This document shows, one piece after another, positions 11,281-21,955 of a stretch of 64,000 nt of DNA. Made by a program: the position numbers and the translations under genes. The notes under the pieces were generated by a model. That model was not told the origin of the DNA. It saw nothing but the letters and a program-made list of their open reading frames with translations, and did not search any database. The stretch is from contig CM059196.1 in NCBI GenBank assembly GCA_030323885.1, positions 41,261,798 to 41,325,797 on the forward strand, in the 5' to 3' direction. The stretch's first letter is position 1. Every line of letters starts with the position of its first letter. This stretch comes from Branchipolynoe longqiensis (taxonomy: Eukaryota > Annelida > Polychaeta > Phyllodocida > Polynoidae).

Positions 11281-11370
11281 GGAAATACTTCCATGGTTTT
11301 GTTTTGATGAAGGACATTTTATTTGCATATACCAATACATCACTCTCAATGTTGTATTGTTAAGTCATTG

Positions 11371-11806
11371 AGGCCGTATTCGATTAATCAACTCGGGTCA
11401 TCTTAACCACTTGTTGGCGCATGCGCAGACCCTACAACCTCGGGTTGCATAAACGAAACCGCCAGGGGTGGAAAAAATGGTGGCTTAATTCAAAACCTTT
11501 TTTTTAAATAACCAATATAACTACAACAAAATAGGATTTAAAGTATTGTATGATTGCATAGTTTAAATATATGTCCATTTCATTAATCTGGATTATTAAA
11601 AAAACCCACATTAAAACAAACGTAGGACTTGTACTGGTAGCTGCACAAATGTGGTGTCATTGCTCCTAGCACCCCCAGTCAAGACAGGGTCGAGTCATTT
11701 TGCACACGGCATGTGTATTTTTATGCTCGCCCCGTGGTGTACTATTTGAAATCCTGACGACTCGGATAACCCGAGTGGTCCTGAGCGTCATAATCGAATA
11801 CGGCCT
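11371..11806. repeat. TIR element, family AGGCCGTATTCGATTA
   Basis: The perfect 16-bp end AGGCCGTATTCGATTA is mirrored by taatcgaatacggcct. Inside each end there is a CTCGGGT/ACCCGAG pair. About 436 bp, non-coding. Confidence 0.85.
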
Positions 11807-11814
11807 GGTTTGAC

Positions 11815-12520
11815 TCGACCAGGGTTAGACAAATATGGACACTATGACGATGAGTATGACACGTGGGTTATAAGGATACGGGGGATGTAACATGTGCACA
11901 ACACAGTGGTACAGCGTCATGATGACAATACACAATGATAATCATGGCGTTTGAGTAGCCTCAGCTGAGTCTGAGGGCTGACAGCGCCATGACGTCACCA
12001 CAGACAGAAGACACGCGTGCAGAGATGGTTATTAATTCTCCCTCAGAGGTGGGTGTGGAGATAATTATTTCAAAGAAAGCTTCTGGTAAATATGACTGGA
12101 TCGTGCGGATCACCGCGAGCCAAAATAAGAAATCAATTACCCCAGTTGCTTATTGATCCCAACTTCATATCCCCCTCCCCCGCCTCCGCACCCCGCCCCC
12201 CCCATCGCAGTCCCCCCCCCCCCCCCGCCTCCACCCAACCGCACTTGCCGCCATTCCACTCACTCCCTTTGAGAGCTATCTCCGTAATCGTAGGTTCCAT
12301 TCATGAGGAGCAGACGACAATGAAAGCTTTCTTTCTGAATGGTATTGAGAACAAACGGAAACGCCGCGGGGGAGTTGGGCGGGGGAGGGGGTGCTAGGTA
12401 AAGGCAGGAACAACAGCGCCACCATGCGGCAATAAGATGCATATCTCCTAGGTGTGCATCATTATTGTATTACACTGGAATGCACATTCAGAAGAAATTG
12501 CAGGCAGGATATAGTTTATA
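11815..12520. other. Intron with a C-rich tract
   Basis: No repeat family recognised. The 12166-12240 segment is almost pure C on the plus strand with several C runs of eight or more. It could form G-quadruplex or i-motif structures and may be variable in length. Confidence 0.55.
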
Positions 12521-13081
12521 GCCGTGTTCACACGGGCAATGTAAATCGATTCGTAGAAATTGACTTGCCTAGTTCGACGCACATTTCGCGTGTGAACGGG
12601 CGTCAGAGTCGAATTAGGGCTAAATCGATTTCTGTGATCCCAATACTGTAAACCACTTGTGGAGGTCGATTACGTGAGTCGATTTCTGTGAATCGATTTA
12701 TTTTGCCCGTGTGGACGCACTGAGGCGGATTAAGGAGGTCACACTTTCCAGTCGATCAAAAGCGCATATTATATAATTTAGTCTATGAAACCGCTAGCTG
12801 GGCACAGATATTTTTTTCATCATTTATTTTTAGGGTTTCACTGCCCAGCAGAAGTTTTGACTGTTCCAAACCAATACGATTCAGTACATACATATCTAGG
12901 TCGAACCCACTCTCTCGTGGTGACGTCGCCTAACCGAAAACTGGCGCTGGTCAAACTGGACTTGCTCATGCGCAGATATCGATTTCCGGCCCAAGTACTG
13001 CCCGTGTGAACGGGCCGCTAATTCGACTCCTAGTATTCGCCTTGGCCGAATCGCTTTACCTTTTCCCCGTGTGAACACGGC
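12521..13081. repeat. TIR element, family GCCGTGTTCACACGGG
   Basis: A perfect 16-bp terminal inverted repeat, GCCGTGTTCACACGGG at the left and its complement ending at 13081. Subterminal TCGATTTCTGTGAATCG-like words recur inside in both orientations. Flanked by AT-rich ttta/ttaata. Non-coding. Confidence 0.87.
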
Positions 13082-13090
13082 TTAATATTG

Positions 13091-13445
13091 GTTGGTTGGT
13101 TGTTGGACTTTTACGTCCTGGCAACATCTAAAGTCATATGAGGACGGGTGCCAACCTGTGATAGTGTGCACTCATGGCAACTTTATAGTGCTGCCCCACT
13201 GGGAGACCAGGCCGGAGACCAGCTGCCAGGACCATGACATGATATTCCACTGAGTCACATTATTCTGACACTGAATCAACCAGTCCTTTCCCCATCATAA
13301 TAATGCTGAGCGCCTGGCTACCAGCTGGCTACGAAGTGACAAGTATCAAGGTTGTATGTAAGTCATTAGTTTGACTCGACCAGCAAATGAACTCCTGATC
13401 TTCCATATGGGAGGCATGCGCTCTACCGATTCGACCACCGCGTCC
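13091..13445 (-). repeat. SINE-A copy, reverse, with target-site duplication
   Basis: Full-length reverse SINE-A from the tail (gttggttggttgttgg) to the tRNA-like head (gaccaccgcgtcc). TAATATTG is present at both 13083-13090 and 13446-13453, an 8-bp duplication. It lies directly beside the end of the TIR element ending at 13081. Confidence 0.87.
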
Positions 13446-13453
13446 TAATATTG

Positions 13454-13885
13454 ATAGAAGGATATAATTTTGCCTACACGGAATTAGTGTATTGCATCTT
13501 GGCAATATTAGACCAGCATAAAATGTCTCATGGTGGGGAGACTTATAGTAGTACAAACTTATACTGGTATAAAGGCGAAGAAAGGAAGGGGTGGAAATAA
13601 AACGCCAAGGAATGGACAGGCCTGGAGTTTGGCAAGTCTCAGGGGGGCAGTGCAGAACAGGGACAAATGGGAAAAAACTGGTTGCAAAATCATCTTTGGT
13701 GTCCCAATGACCTTCATGGTTAAAGGATTGATGATGATGATACTGGTATTATGGTGCCTCCCTGGTATAACATTGCCCTCTATGAATCTTGTGGTGGATC
13801 TGTGGCAGTACATTAGTCCCATGGTGGTTGATTCGACATACTGACTGATAGAACTGCAGGGGAGTAATGGCACTCTCTACAGGCC
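13454..13885. other. Intron, no recognisable feature
   Basis: No repeat family or exon recognised. The 104-residue open frames on both strands overlap each other and have no protein-like features. Confidence 0.5.
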
Positions 13886-13888
13886 TAA

Positions 13889-14182
13889 TGCCCGGTGCAC
13901 ACCTCGTGTATAAAACCTAAAACTGCCCGTTTCGCAACTAAGTTTGAGTTTTAGTCGGTTTCAGTCTTTAGGTGTGTGACCCCCTATCACACCACAGCCT
14001 TCGCATTCGCGACTTAAAACTCATTTTTAGGTTTTATACGGGAGTTGTGTACCAGGTTTTATAAGATTCAAACAATTAATCGGGCAGTTTTAGTCGGGAA
14101 ACGGCACGGGTCCGGTTGTGACAGGTCCCGTCAGGCAGTCAGTTTTAGTGCATGAATTGTATACGGGAGGTGTGTACCAGGC
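13889..14182. repeat. TIR element, family GCCCGGCACACACCTCC, copy 1
   Basis: The left end tgcccggtgcacacctc is mirrored by gggaggtgtgtaccaggc. Interior words aaaactgcccgtttcg, cgacttaaaactca and cagttttagtcggg are shared with the two copies downstream. Flanks TAA and TTA suggest a 3-bp TWA duplication. Confidence 0.85.
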
Positions 14183-14659
14183 TTAACACTCTCCAAGCAG
14201 AAATGTAGTCAAATAGCCATAAATAAGTACCAGACCAAACTTGTGCTGGAGAACATCATGTCTAGTAAGCACAACTATTATTCAAGGGCAGTTATTATTC
14301 AGGGGCAGTATAATATGAAGAGTTCCGAAAATTTAATTCAACTAAAAGATTTTTACCTGAAGATTAATTTTTATTCTCACTAATTCCACGTTTCTTATGA
14401 TGAAATGGTTACCAAGAAATGAACAAAAACATAGGAATGCAAAAAAAGAGAATGAACTTTTTGAAGGTTTGACTCCGATGATTATCTCACTTTTTTGATT
14501 GACGTTTATGGGGTTTTGCGCCTGACCTATTAATATTATTGCTCCCCGTGCCTTCCCTGAAGAGTAGATTTATCCCAATATATCATCACCGGGAAGTGGG
14601 GTGCACAGGTTCATTCTGGTACATTATTGCTGGGGAGCTTTAATCAGAGGAGACATCCT
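14183..14659. other. Intron between two TIR elements
   Basis: AT-rich, nothing recognised. Confidence 0.5.
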
Positions 14660-14929
14660 TTAAGCCCGGCACACACCTCCGGTATACGATCTAAAACTGC
14701 CCGTTTTGCGACTAAGTTTGAGTTTTAGTCGTTAGGTGTGCGACCCCCTAGCACACCTGAGGCTTCCGATTCGCGACTTAAAACTCAGTTTTAGGGCTTA
14801 AAACTCGAATCGCAAGACATTCGAAAAACGAATGGGGCCGTTCGAGAAACGGTATATGTGTGCAGTCAGTCGTATCTTATACGGTATATGTCTGATACCC
14901 ACCATCCGTTTGCCATCCAAGACTTCCAT

Positions 14930-15730
14930 TCTCTTACCCCTTTTTCCATTCCCCACATTTCCCCCTCTTCCATTCCCCCCATTCCCCTCACTTCCATTCC
15001 CCCCATTCCCCCTCTTCCATTCCCCCCATTTCCATTCCCCCATTCCCCCTTCTTCCATTCCCCTCTTCCATTCCCCCTCTTCCATTCTCCCCTCTTGCAT
15101 TCCCCCATCTTCCGTTCCCTGTCTTCCGTTCCCCCATCTTCCGTTCCCCCATCTTCCACTCCCCTGTCTTCCATTCCCCCGTCTTCCGTTCCCTCATCTT
15201 CCATTCCCCCATCTTCCATTCCCCCATCTTCCATTCCCCCTGTCTTCCATTCCCCCCATTCCCCCTCTCCCATTCCCCCTCTTCCATTCTCCCTCTTCCA
15301 TTCCCCTCTCTTCCATTCCCCTCTCTTCCATTCCGCTCTCTTCCTCCCTGTTGCGTTCCCCCCTCTTCCACCAGTCCCCCTCTCCCATTCCCTCTCTTCC
15401 ATTCCCCTCTCTTCCATTCCCCTCTCTTCCATTCCCCCATTCCCCCCTCTTCCATTCCCCTCTTCCATTCCCCTCTATTCCATTCCCCCTCTTCCATTCC
15501 CCTCTCTTCCATTCCCCCTCTTCCATTCCCCTCTCTTCCATTCTCTCTCTTCGCTTCCCGTCTCCCATTCCCCCTCTTCCATTCCCCCTCTTCCATTCCT
15601 CTCTCTTCCATTCTCTCTCTTCCCTTCCCCCTCTCCCATTCCCCTCTTCCATTCCCCCTCTTCCATTCCCCTCTCTTCCATTCTCTCTCTTCCCTTCCCC
15701 CTCTTCCATTCCCCTCTTCCATTCCCCAAG
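14930..15730 (+). repeat. Pyrimidine-rich minisatellite arm
   Basis: About 800 bp of a 13-15-bp unit (CCCCTCTTCCATTC) with variants such as cccccatcttccgtt at 15105-15240. The plus strand is almost free of A/G except for the A of CCATT and some CCGTT. It is the left arm of an inverted pair meeting at about 15732. Confidence 0.93.
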
Positions 15731-15734
15731 CAAG

Positions 15735-16715
15735 AGGGGGAATGGAAGAGGGGCAATGGAAGAGGAGGGAATGGAAGAGGGGGAATGGGAGAGGGGAATG
15801 GGAGAGGAGGGAATGGAAGAGGGGCAATGGAAGAGGAGGGAATGGAAGAGGGGGAATGGGAGAGGGGAATGGGAGAGGAGGGAATGGAAAAGGGGGAATG
15901 GGAGAGGGGGAATGGAAGAGGAGGAATGGAAGGGAGGGGAATGGACGAGAGGTGAATGGAAGAGAGGGGGTATGGGAGAGGAGGGAATGGAAGAGGGGGA
16001 ATGGGAGAGGGGGAATGGAAGAGGAGGAATGGAAGGGAGGGGAATGGACGAGAGGGGAATGGAAGAGGGGGAATGGGAGGGGGGAATGGAAGAGGGGGAA
16101 TGGAAGAGGGGCAATGGAAGAGGATGGAATGGAAGAGGAGGGAATGGAAGAGGAAGGAATGGATGAGGGGGAATGGAAGGGGGTAATGGAAGAGGGGGAA
16201 CGGAAGATGGGGGAACGCAACAGGGGGGAACGCAACAGGGGGAACACAACAGGGGGAATGCAAGAGGGGGGAACGCAACAGGGGGAACGCAAGAGGGGGG
16301 GAACGCAGCAGGGCGAATGGAAGGGGAGGGAATGGAAGAGAGGGGAATGGGAGAGGGGGAATGGAAGAGGAGGGAATGGAAGACGGGGAATGGAAGAGGG
16401 GGAATGGAAGAGGGGGAATGCAAGAGGGGGAAATGCAAGAGGGGAAACACAAGAGGGGGAACGGAAGGGGAGGGAATGGAGGAGAGGGAATGGAAGAGAG
16501 GGGAATGGAAGAGGGGGAATGGGAGAGGGGGGAATGGAAGAGTACGGAATGGAAGAGCAGGGAATGGAAGAGGGGGATGGAAGAGGGGGAACGGAAGACG
16601 GGGGAACGGAAGAGGGGGGAACCCAACAGGGGGAACGCAGGAGGGGGGAACGCAAGAGGGGGAATGGAAGAGAGGGGAATGGAAGAGGGGATAATGGAAG
16701 AGGGGGGAATGGAAC
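15735..16715 (+). repeat. Purine-rich minisatellite arm (inverted)
   Basis: The reverse-complement unit (GAATGGAAGAGGGG) repeated over about 980 bp, with a sub-block of GGGGGAACGCAACA variants at 16195-16315. The junction with the left arm (ccccaagcaagaggggg) is only a few bases long, so a single strand could fold into a long hairpin. Confidence 0.93.
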
Positions 16716-17058
16716 TCGTGAAACGGACGGTATATGTGAGCGCCCCAGTTTTAGCAGTCGGTATATGTGTGTTGTCCGTGTTTTCAGTTTAGTCGGGAAA
16801 CGGGTCGGGTCGGGTAGTCAGTTTTAGCGCTTGAATCGTAAACGGGAGGTGTGTGCCAGGCATAATTAGACTGGTACACCTGGACTGTTCGCACCATTCC
16901 AGCAGGCGTTCTCACGGTTGTCAAGGTGACACCAACGTCACTGGGCTAAGCGCTAGACGGGATTGGGGGAGGACGATCTTGCCGAGCTGAAATGTCAGCT
17001 AACGAATACATCATCTCTAAATCACACCACACCCGATGGACTTTGTTGCGCCTCAAAG

Positions 17059-17061
<3 letters not shown>

Positions 17062-17121
<60 letters not shown>
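17062..17121. repeat. (TA)n microsatellite
   Basis: Nearly 30 uninterrupted TA dinucleotides. Confidence 0.97.
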
Positions 17122-17124
<3 letters not shown>

Positions 17125-17213
17125 CATCCGGTTGGCCCCTGGCAAACCGAACCACAAAAGACGAGACTTGTTGAGAAAACGTCTATATTCTCTGGCGGGA
17201 ACATATATACTAA

Positions 17214-17488
17214 TGCCTAGTACACACCTACCATTTGTGCGCACCCACCTACCGTATATGATCTAAAACTGCCCGTTTCGCACACAAAAATCGCTAGGTG
17301 TGCGCTCCCCACGCACACCTAGCGATTGCGATTCGCGCATAAAACCTCAGTTTTAGGGCTAAAACCGGCCGAATACGATTGCGATTCGTGATTCGAAAAA
17401 TGAATCGGCCCGTTTTCAGTTTTAAGCGAGTCGGGTCGAGTTGCGAGTTTTAGTGCACGAATGGTAAACGGGAGGTGTGCGCCAGCCA
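17214..17488. repeat. TIR element, family GCCCGGCACACACCTCC, copy 3
   Basis: The ends tgcctagtacacacctacc and gggaggtgtgcgccagcca with the family's interior words (aaaactgcccgtttcgc, ctcagttttagggct). Flanked by TAA on both sides. Confidence 0.82.
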
Positions 17489-18000
17489 TAAATAGCCCGC
17501 ACACAAATTATAAATCTGACCGCCTGCACTGGTTTGGAGACGATAGTGACCAATCGCAGTTGGAAACAGTATGACCAGTGGCCACTCACAGGTGGCGCCA
17601 GTGTGGCTGCATATGTAACTAAGCCCTGGAGCAGTACACGGTAGGTTATGTGATGGCGACATATATGGTAGAGGAACTGAAGGTGGGAATGTCCTTGTTT
17701 GTATTTCCATAATAGATTATATAGCACATATAGAAACAAAATGCCTCGTTGCGAGAATGAGCTGCAGCCCGGCGCTGTAGATGGTGCAAAGAAGCAAGTG
17801 TTTCTTGGCGAGAGTGTGCTTGGTCCGCACCGATCATGTTACCAGAACAATATAATTAGGACCTGACCATATAACGTGATTAGATTCTTAATATTCCTGA
17901 GCAAACACTTCAAATTGAAAATGCAACAAAAGAGCAACCTAAAAGTGACAGGTTTGACTGTAAATTCAGGGTAAAATATAACTCTACTTCTGGAAAATCA
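17489..18000. other. Intron, no recognisable feature
   Basis: Open stretches on the minus strand (17422-17739) show no domain. Nothing identified. Confidence 0.45.
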
Positions 18001-18330
18001 ATCAATCAATCAATCAATCAATAGTTCCGTCCTCTAGTCGAGGGTTGGATGCAATGGTTCTCCACTTGTCCTGATGGTGTGCTGTTCTGATAGACTGTGA
18101 ATAATTCAAGTCTGTCCACTGTGAAATATTTGTAAACCATGATGTTCTTGGTCTCCCTCTCCCTCTACTGCCATTCACCTTCCCTTCCAACAATGTACGG
18201 TATATTGAACTCTGACGAATGATGTGGCCAAAATAAATAAGTTTCTTTGTCTGTATAGTGGCAAACAAGCTTTTCTTATTTATAATTTTTCTGAGAACTT
18301 CTTTGTTGGTGATCTTCTTTGTCTGGAAAA
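18001..18330 (-). mobile_element. LINE 3' fragment, copy 1 (reverse-transcriptase C-terminus)
   Basis: The minus-strand frame 18268-18014 encodes about 84 residues including KLIYFGHIIRQ, RGRGRPRTSWFTNI and the end NPRLEDGTID. This is the conserved tail of many invertebrate non-LTR retrotransposon pol proteins (xFGHxxR...RGRPRxxWxDNI..WT). It ends in a (TTGA)n-type 3' tail (reversed caatcaatcaat). 5'-truncated, still open. Confidence 0.87.
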
Positions 18331-18334
18331 TAGA

Positions 18335-19275
18335 TATTATATATTAGGTTATGTATTATATTATATTTTATAACATATATTGGATGATATATTTGATGGT
18401 ATCCTAAGGTAATATGTTAGATGATATATTAGACGAAATATTAGATGAAATATTAGATGAAATATTAGATGAAATATTAGATGAAATATTAGATGAAATA
18501 TTAGATTATATATTAGATTATATATTAGATTATATATTAGATTATATATTGGATTATATATTAGACTATGCAGTAGATTATATAGTAAATTAAATCGTAG
18601 AGTATATAGTATATTGTCTAGTAGATTATAGTGTAGATTATATTGTAGATTTTATTGTAACTTATATTGTAGATTATATTGTAGATTATATTGTAGATTA
18701 TATTGTAGATTATATTGTAGATTGTATTTGTAGATTATGGTATATACTATATTACATAATAGGTTAGATATTATGTTATATAGAATAGTATATAGTAGAT
18801 TGTGATTAGTTAATAGTTATATAGTACATATATAGTAGATTATATACTGCATCAAATAGGTTATATAGTATATTAAAACGTAAATTATATAGTAGATTAA
18901 ATAGGAGAGTATATAGTGGATTATATTGTAGTAGATTATATAGTAAATTACATCGTAGAGTACATAGTATATTGTCTAGTAGATTGTAGTGTAGATTATA
19001 TTGTAGATTATATTGTAGATTATATTGTAGATTATATTGTAGATTATATTGTATATTATGTTATAAATTATATATTATATTATATAGTTGGTTAGATATT
19101 ATATGAAATAGGATAGTAAATAGTAGATTGTATAGTCAATTATTAGTAGATTCGTTAATTGTTATATAGTACATATATATGAGATTATATACTGCATTAA
19201 ATAGATTATATAGTATATTAAAACGTAAATTATACAGTAGATTAAATAGCAGATTATATAGTGGATGCAGGGAGA
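18335..19275. repeat. AT-rich minisatellite with 350-bp higher-order duplication
   Basis: Runs of GATATTAGATGAAATATTA-like and TAGATTATATTG-like units. The 18609-18930 segment (gtatattgtctagtagatt through aaaacgtaaattata) recurs at 18968-19275, offset by about 345-359 bp. Confidence 0.85.
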
Positions 19276-19371
19276 TAAAGCCAGTCATGGATGGTCGGTT
19301 TGTAGATTGGATTAGTTGCTCTAATAGTGGATTATATACTACCTATTTTCCCATAGTTTGCAATGGACCAT

Positions 19372-19673
19372 GAAAGTAAGCAATGTGGAGGTCCTAACAA
19401 GAATGAAAATAAAGAGAGAGATAATACAAACAATCAAAAACAGAAAAATTAAATACTTTGGCCACATGATATGACACCAGGACTCACAGAGAAGAATACT
19501 GGAAGGGAAGATAGAAGGGAAAAGACCAAGAGGGAGAAGGAGAACAACATGGATGGACAACATCACTGAGTGGACAGCAATGAGCTATGCGGAATGCGTG
19601 AGAGGAATGAATGACAGGAAGAGATGGAGGTCCATGGCAGCCAACCTTCTTCGAGAAGACGGCATCCATTGAT
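19372..19673 (+). mobile_element. LINE 3' fragment of another family
   Basis: The plus-strand frame reads KIKYFGHMI, then one stop (TGA), then GKRPRGRRRTTWMDNITEW, YAECVRGMNDRKRWRSMA and LLREDGIH before a stop. This is the same pol C-terminal motif as the fragments at 18001 and 27675 but clearly diverged, so a different non-LTR family. 5'-truncated pseudogene. Confidence 0.85.
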
Positions 19674-20255
19674 GATACTACCTTTATTCTCGAATTCCCA
19701 AAAGACTCAATTACGAAATAGAACTGGCCCCCTTAATTTATTCTAATCTGTTTTCGCGTGTGCACAGGTACAAAACAGACATTAGCATCAACTTGCAGCT
19801 TCACTACTGGGGAAGGCATAGCAGGGTTGAACTGCTGACTCAATGAGTTGACCTTTGGGTTCCCGTGTCTGCTTGTAGCAGGCTGAATCAAACCAATTAC
19901 TTTTTTTTGGTTAGACTCCAAGGCAGTGGGGTACCCTGTAAATTAATACCCGTGTTTCCCTAACCTGGTCTTTGTGCTGAGTGTATCGTAAAAACTGACT
20001 GTGGTTTAGGATTGAATGGTGTAGGTTGCACAGAGCAGCATTCATCTCGCGGTTGGACAAAATCACCTTTACAGCTGTGAGGTGAAGGACAGTATCCGCG
20101 GTGGTGTGGGGGGGGGGGGTGAGGGGGCTGGGGGGGGGGGGCTGATTAAATAGCGGGAGTGCTGGCAGTGCGCATGCGTGGAGTGCTCATATAGCTCTCG
20201 TACCCGGACGGTGAATGACACTGGACTGATAGGGCAAGGTCAAGGACGACTCGTT
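19674..20255. other. Intron with G-rich tracts
   Basis: Two long G runs near 20105-20145 could form a G-quadruplex. Otherwise nothing recognised. Confidence 0.5.
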
Positions 20256-20257
20256 CA

Positions 20258-20500
20258 TATGTTGGCTTTTTGTGGATTTTCGTCCTAGCAACATCTATGG
20301 TCATATCAGGTTGTGTACCGACTTGTGACAGCGCGTACTCATAGCAACTCTCCTACTTGGAGACTCGATCTCTGGCACCATCACCTGATATGACACTCAG
20401 TCATGTTATCCTGAAGTTGAGTAAACCAGTCCTTACCCTCTCTTATTGAGTGCCAGGATAGGTAGCATATATTTGGCAAGTTATTGGTCTCTCTTATTGT
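20258..20500 (-). repeat. SINE-A copy, reverse, diverged
   Basis: Tail (ggattttcgtcctagcaac) and body (ttgtgacagcgcgtactcat, accagtccttacc) in reverse. The tRNA head is lost beyond about 20500. Confidence 0.78.
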
Positions 20501-20711
20501 ACTTCGAGCTCATGACCATCTCTCTGCACACGAAGTGCTCCTGTGCTCTTACCAACCCGATCAGAATAGATGGTAGAGGAACATATGTGAAGAACTATCA
20601 TATAATAGCAAGTGAGTACCTGTGTTATTTATATTCACATACTAAATTATACAGCCCATAAATAAATGTATATGTCTATAAAAATGTATATATAAATAAA
20701 TATAAATATCA

Positions 20712-21851
20712 TTGCCAATCACATGGTTTTCATACCATCTGAATTGTTACCGATTCACGATTAAGGGTGTTCATAATTCAATCATCTCGTTGTGTACAAC
20801 AAACTTGGATGTGGGTGAAATATTATTGCCAATCACATGGTTTTCATACCATCTGAATTGTTACCGATTCGCAATTAAGGGTGTTCATAATTCAATCATC
20901 TCGTTGTGTACAACAAACTTGGATGTGGGTGAAATATTATTGCCAATCACATGGTTTTCATACCATCTGAATTGTTACCGATTCACGATTAAGGGTGTTC
21001 ATAATTCAATCATCTCGGTGTGTACAACAAACTTGGATGTGCGTGAAATATTATTGCCAATCACATGGTTTTCATACCATCTGAATTGTTACCGATTCGC
21101 AATTAAGGGTGTTCATAATTCAATCATCTCGGTGTGTACAACAAACTTGGATGTGCGTGAAATATTATTGCCAATCACATGGTTTTCATACCATCTGAAT
21201 TGCTACCGATTCGCGATTAAGGGTGTTCATAATTCAATCATCTCGTTGTGTACAACAAACTTGGATGTGGGTGAAATATTATTGCCAATCACATGGTTTT
21301 CATACCATCTGAATTGTTACCGATTCACGATTAAGGGTGTTCATAATTCAATCATCTCGTTGTGTACAACAAACTTGGATGTGGGTGAAATATTATTGCC
21401 AATCACATGGTTTTCATACCATCTGAATTGCTACCGATTCGCGATTAAGGGTGTTCATAATTCAATCATCTCGGTGTGTACAACAAACTTGGATGTGGGT
21501 GAAATATTATTGCCAATCACATGGTTTTCATACCATCTGAATTGCTACCGATTCGCGATTAAGGGTGTTCATAATTCAATCATCTCGTTGTGTACAACAA
21601 ACTTGGATGTGGGTGAAATATTATTGCCAATCACATGGTTTTCATACCATCTGAATTGTTACCGATTCACGATTAAGGGTGTTCATAATTCAATCATCTC
21701 GTTGTGTACAACAAACTTGGATGTGGGTGAAATATTATTGCCAATCACATGGTTTTCATACCATCTGAATTGTTACCGATTCACGATTAAGGGTGTTCAT
21801 AATTCAATCATCTCGTTGTGTACAACAAACTTGGATGTGCGTGAATGTTGA
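20712..21851 (+). repeat. Ten 114-bp tandem units, open in one frame
   Basis: Exactly ten units of 114 bp (38 codons), each beginning ttgccaatcacatggtttt and ending gggtgaaatatta. Units differ at only a handful of sites (cacgatt/cgcaatt/cgcgatt, gttacc/gctacc, tcgttg/tcggtg, gtgggtg/gtgcgtg). The forward frame stays open for all 380 codons, as any 3n-length unit lacking a stop would. There is no ATG start in the array, no splice-site logic and no recognised domain, so I call it an intronic satellite rather than a gene. It ends at gtgaatgttgacaa. Confidence 0.93.
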
Positions 21852-21889
21852 CAAACTGAGTGTTTGCGTTAATGGATTTCGCCCTGACA

Positions 21890-21955
21890 GCTGGGTTGCT
21901 TGTTGGAGTTTTACGTCCTGACAACATCTCAGGTGATATCAGGACAGAAACACTG
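21890..21955 (-). repeat. SINE-A tail fragment
   Basis: gttgcttgttggagttttac, then gtcctgacaacatctcagg: only the reversed 3' end of the SINE. Confidence 0.7.

Larger units (their letters stand above)
14664..16862. repeat. TIR element, family GCCCGGCACACACCTCC, copy 2, carrying a giant inverted minisatellite
   Basis: The ends gcccggcacacacctcc and gggaggtgtgtgccaggc, with subterminal words gcccgttttgcgactaag (left) and gtttagtcgggaaacggg (right), identify the same family as its neighbours, which are about 280-295 bp long. Here about 260 bp (left) and 145 bp (right) of element sequence flank a 1.8-kb minisatellite (14930-16715). The flanks contain TTAA and TAA. The multi-hundred-residue open frames across it on both strands are low-complexity artefacts. 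Confidence 0.85.

Noticed and set aside
14832..16827. Very long open frames on both strands (up to 555 codons), rich in Pro/Ser/Phe or Gly/Glu/Arg
   Set aside because: They follow the 14-bp minisatellite in several frames and strands at once; pure low-complexity translation with no start context or domain.
18014..18268. Small host gene on the minus strand (also 27679-27933)
   Set aside because: The RGRGRPRTSW motif and the CAAT-type tail identify 5'-truncated LINE copies.
20712..21851. CRISPR-like array or repeat protein gene
   Set aside because: Units are contiguous without unique spacers, the context is eukaryotic, and the open frame follows from a 114-bp unit without stops.
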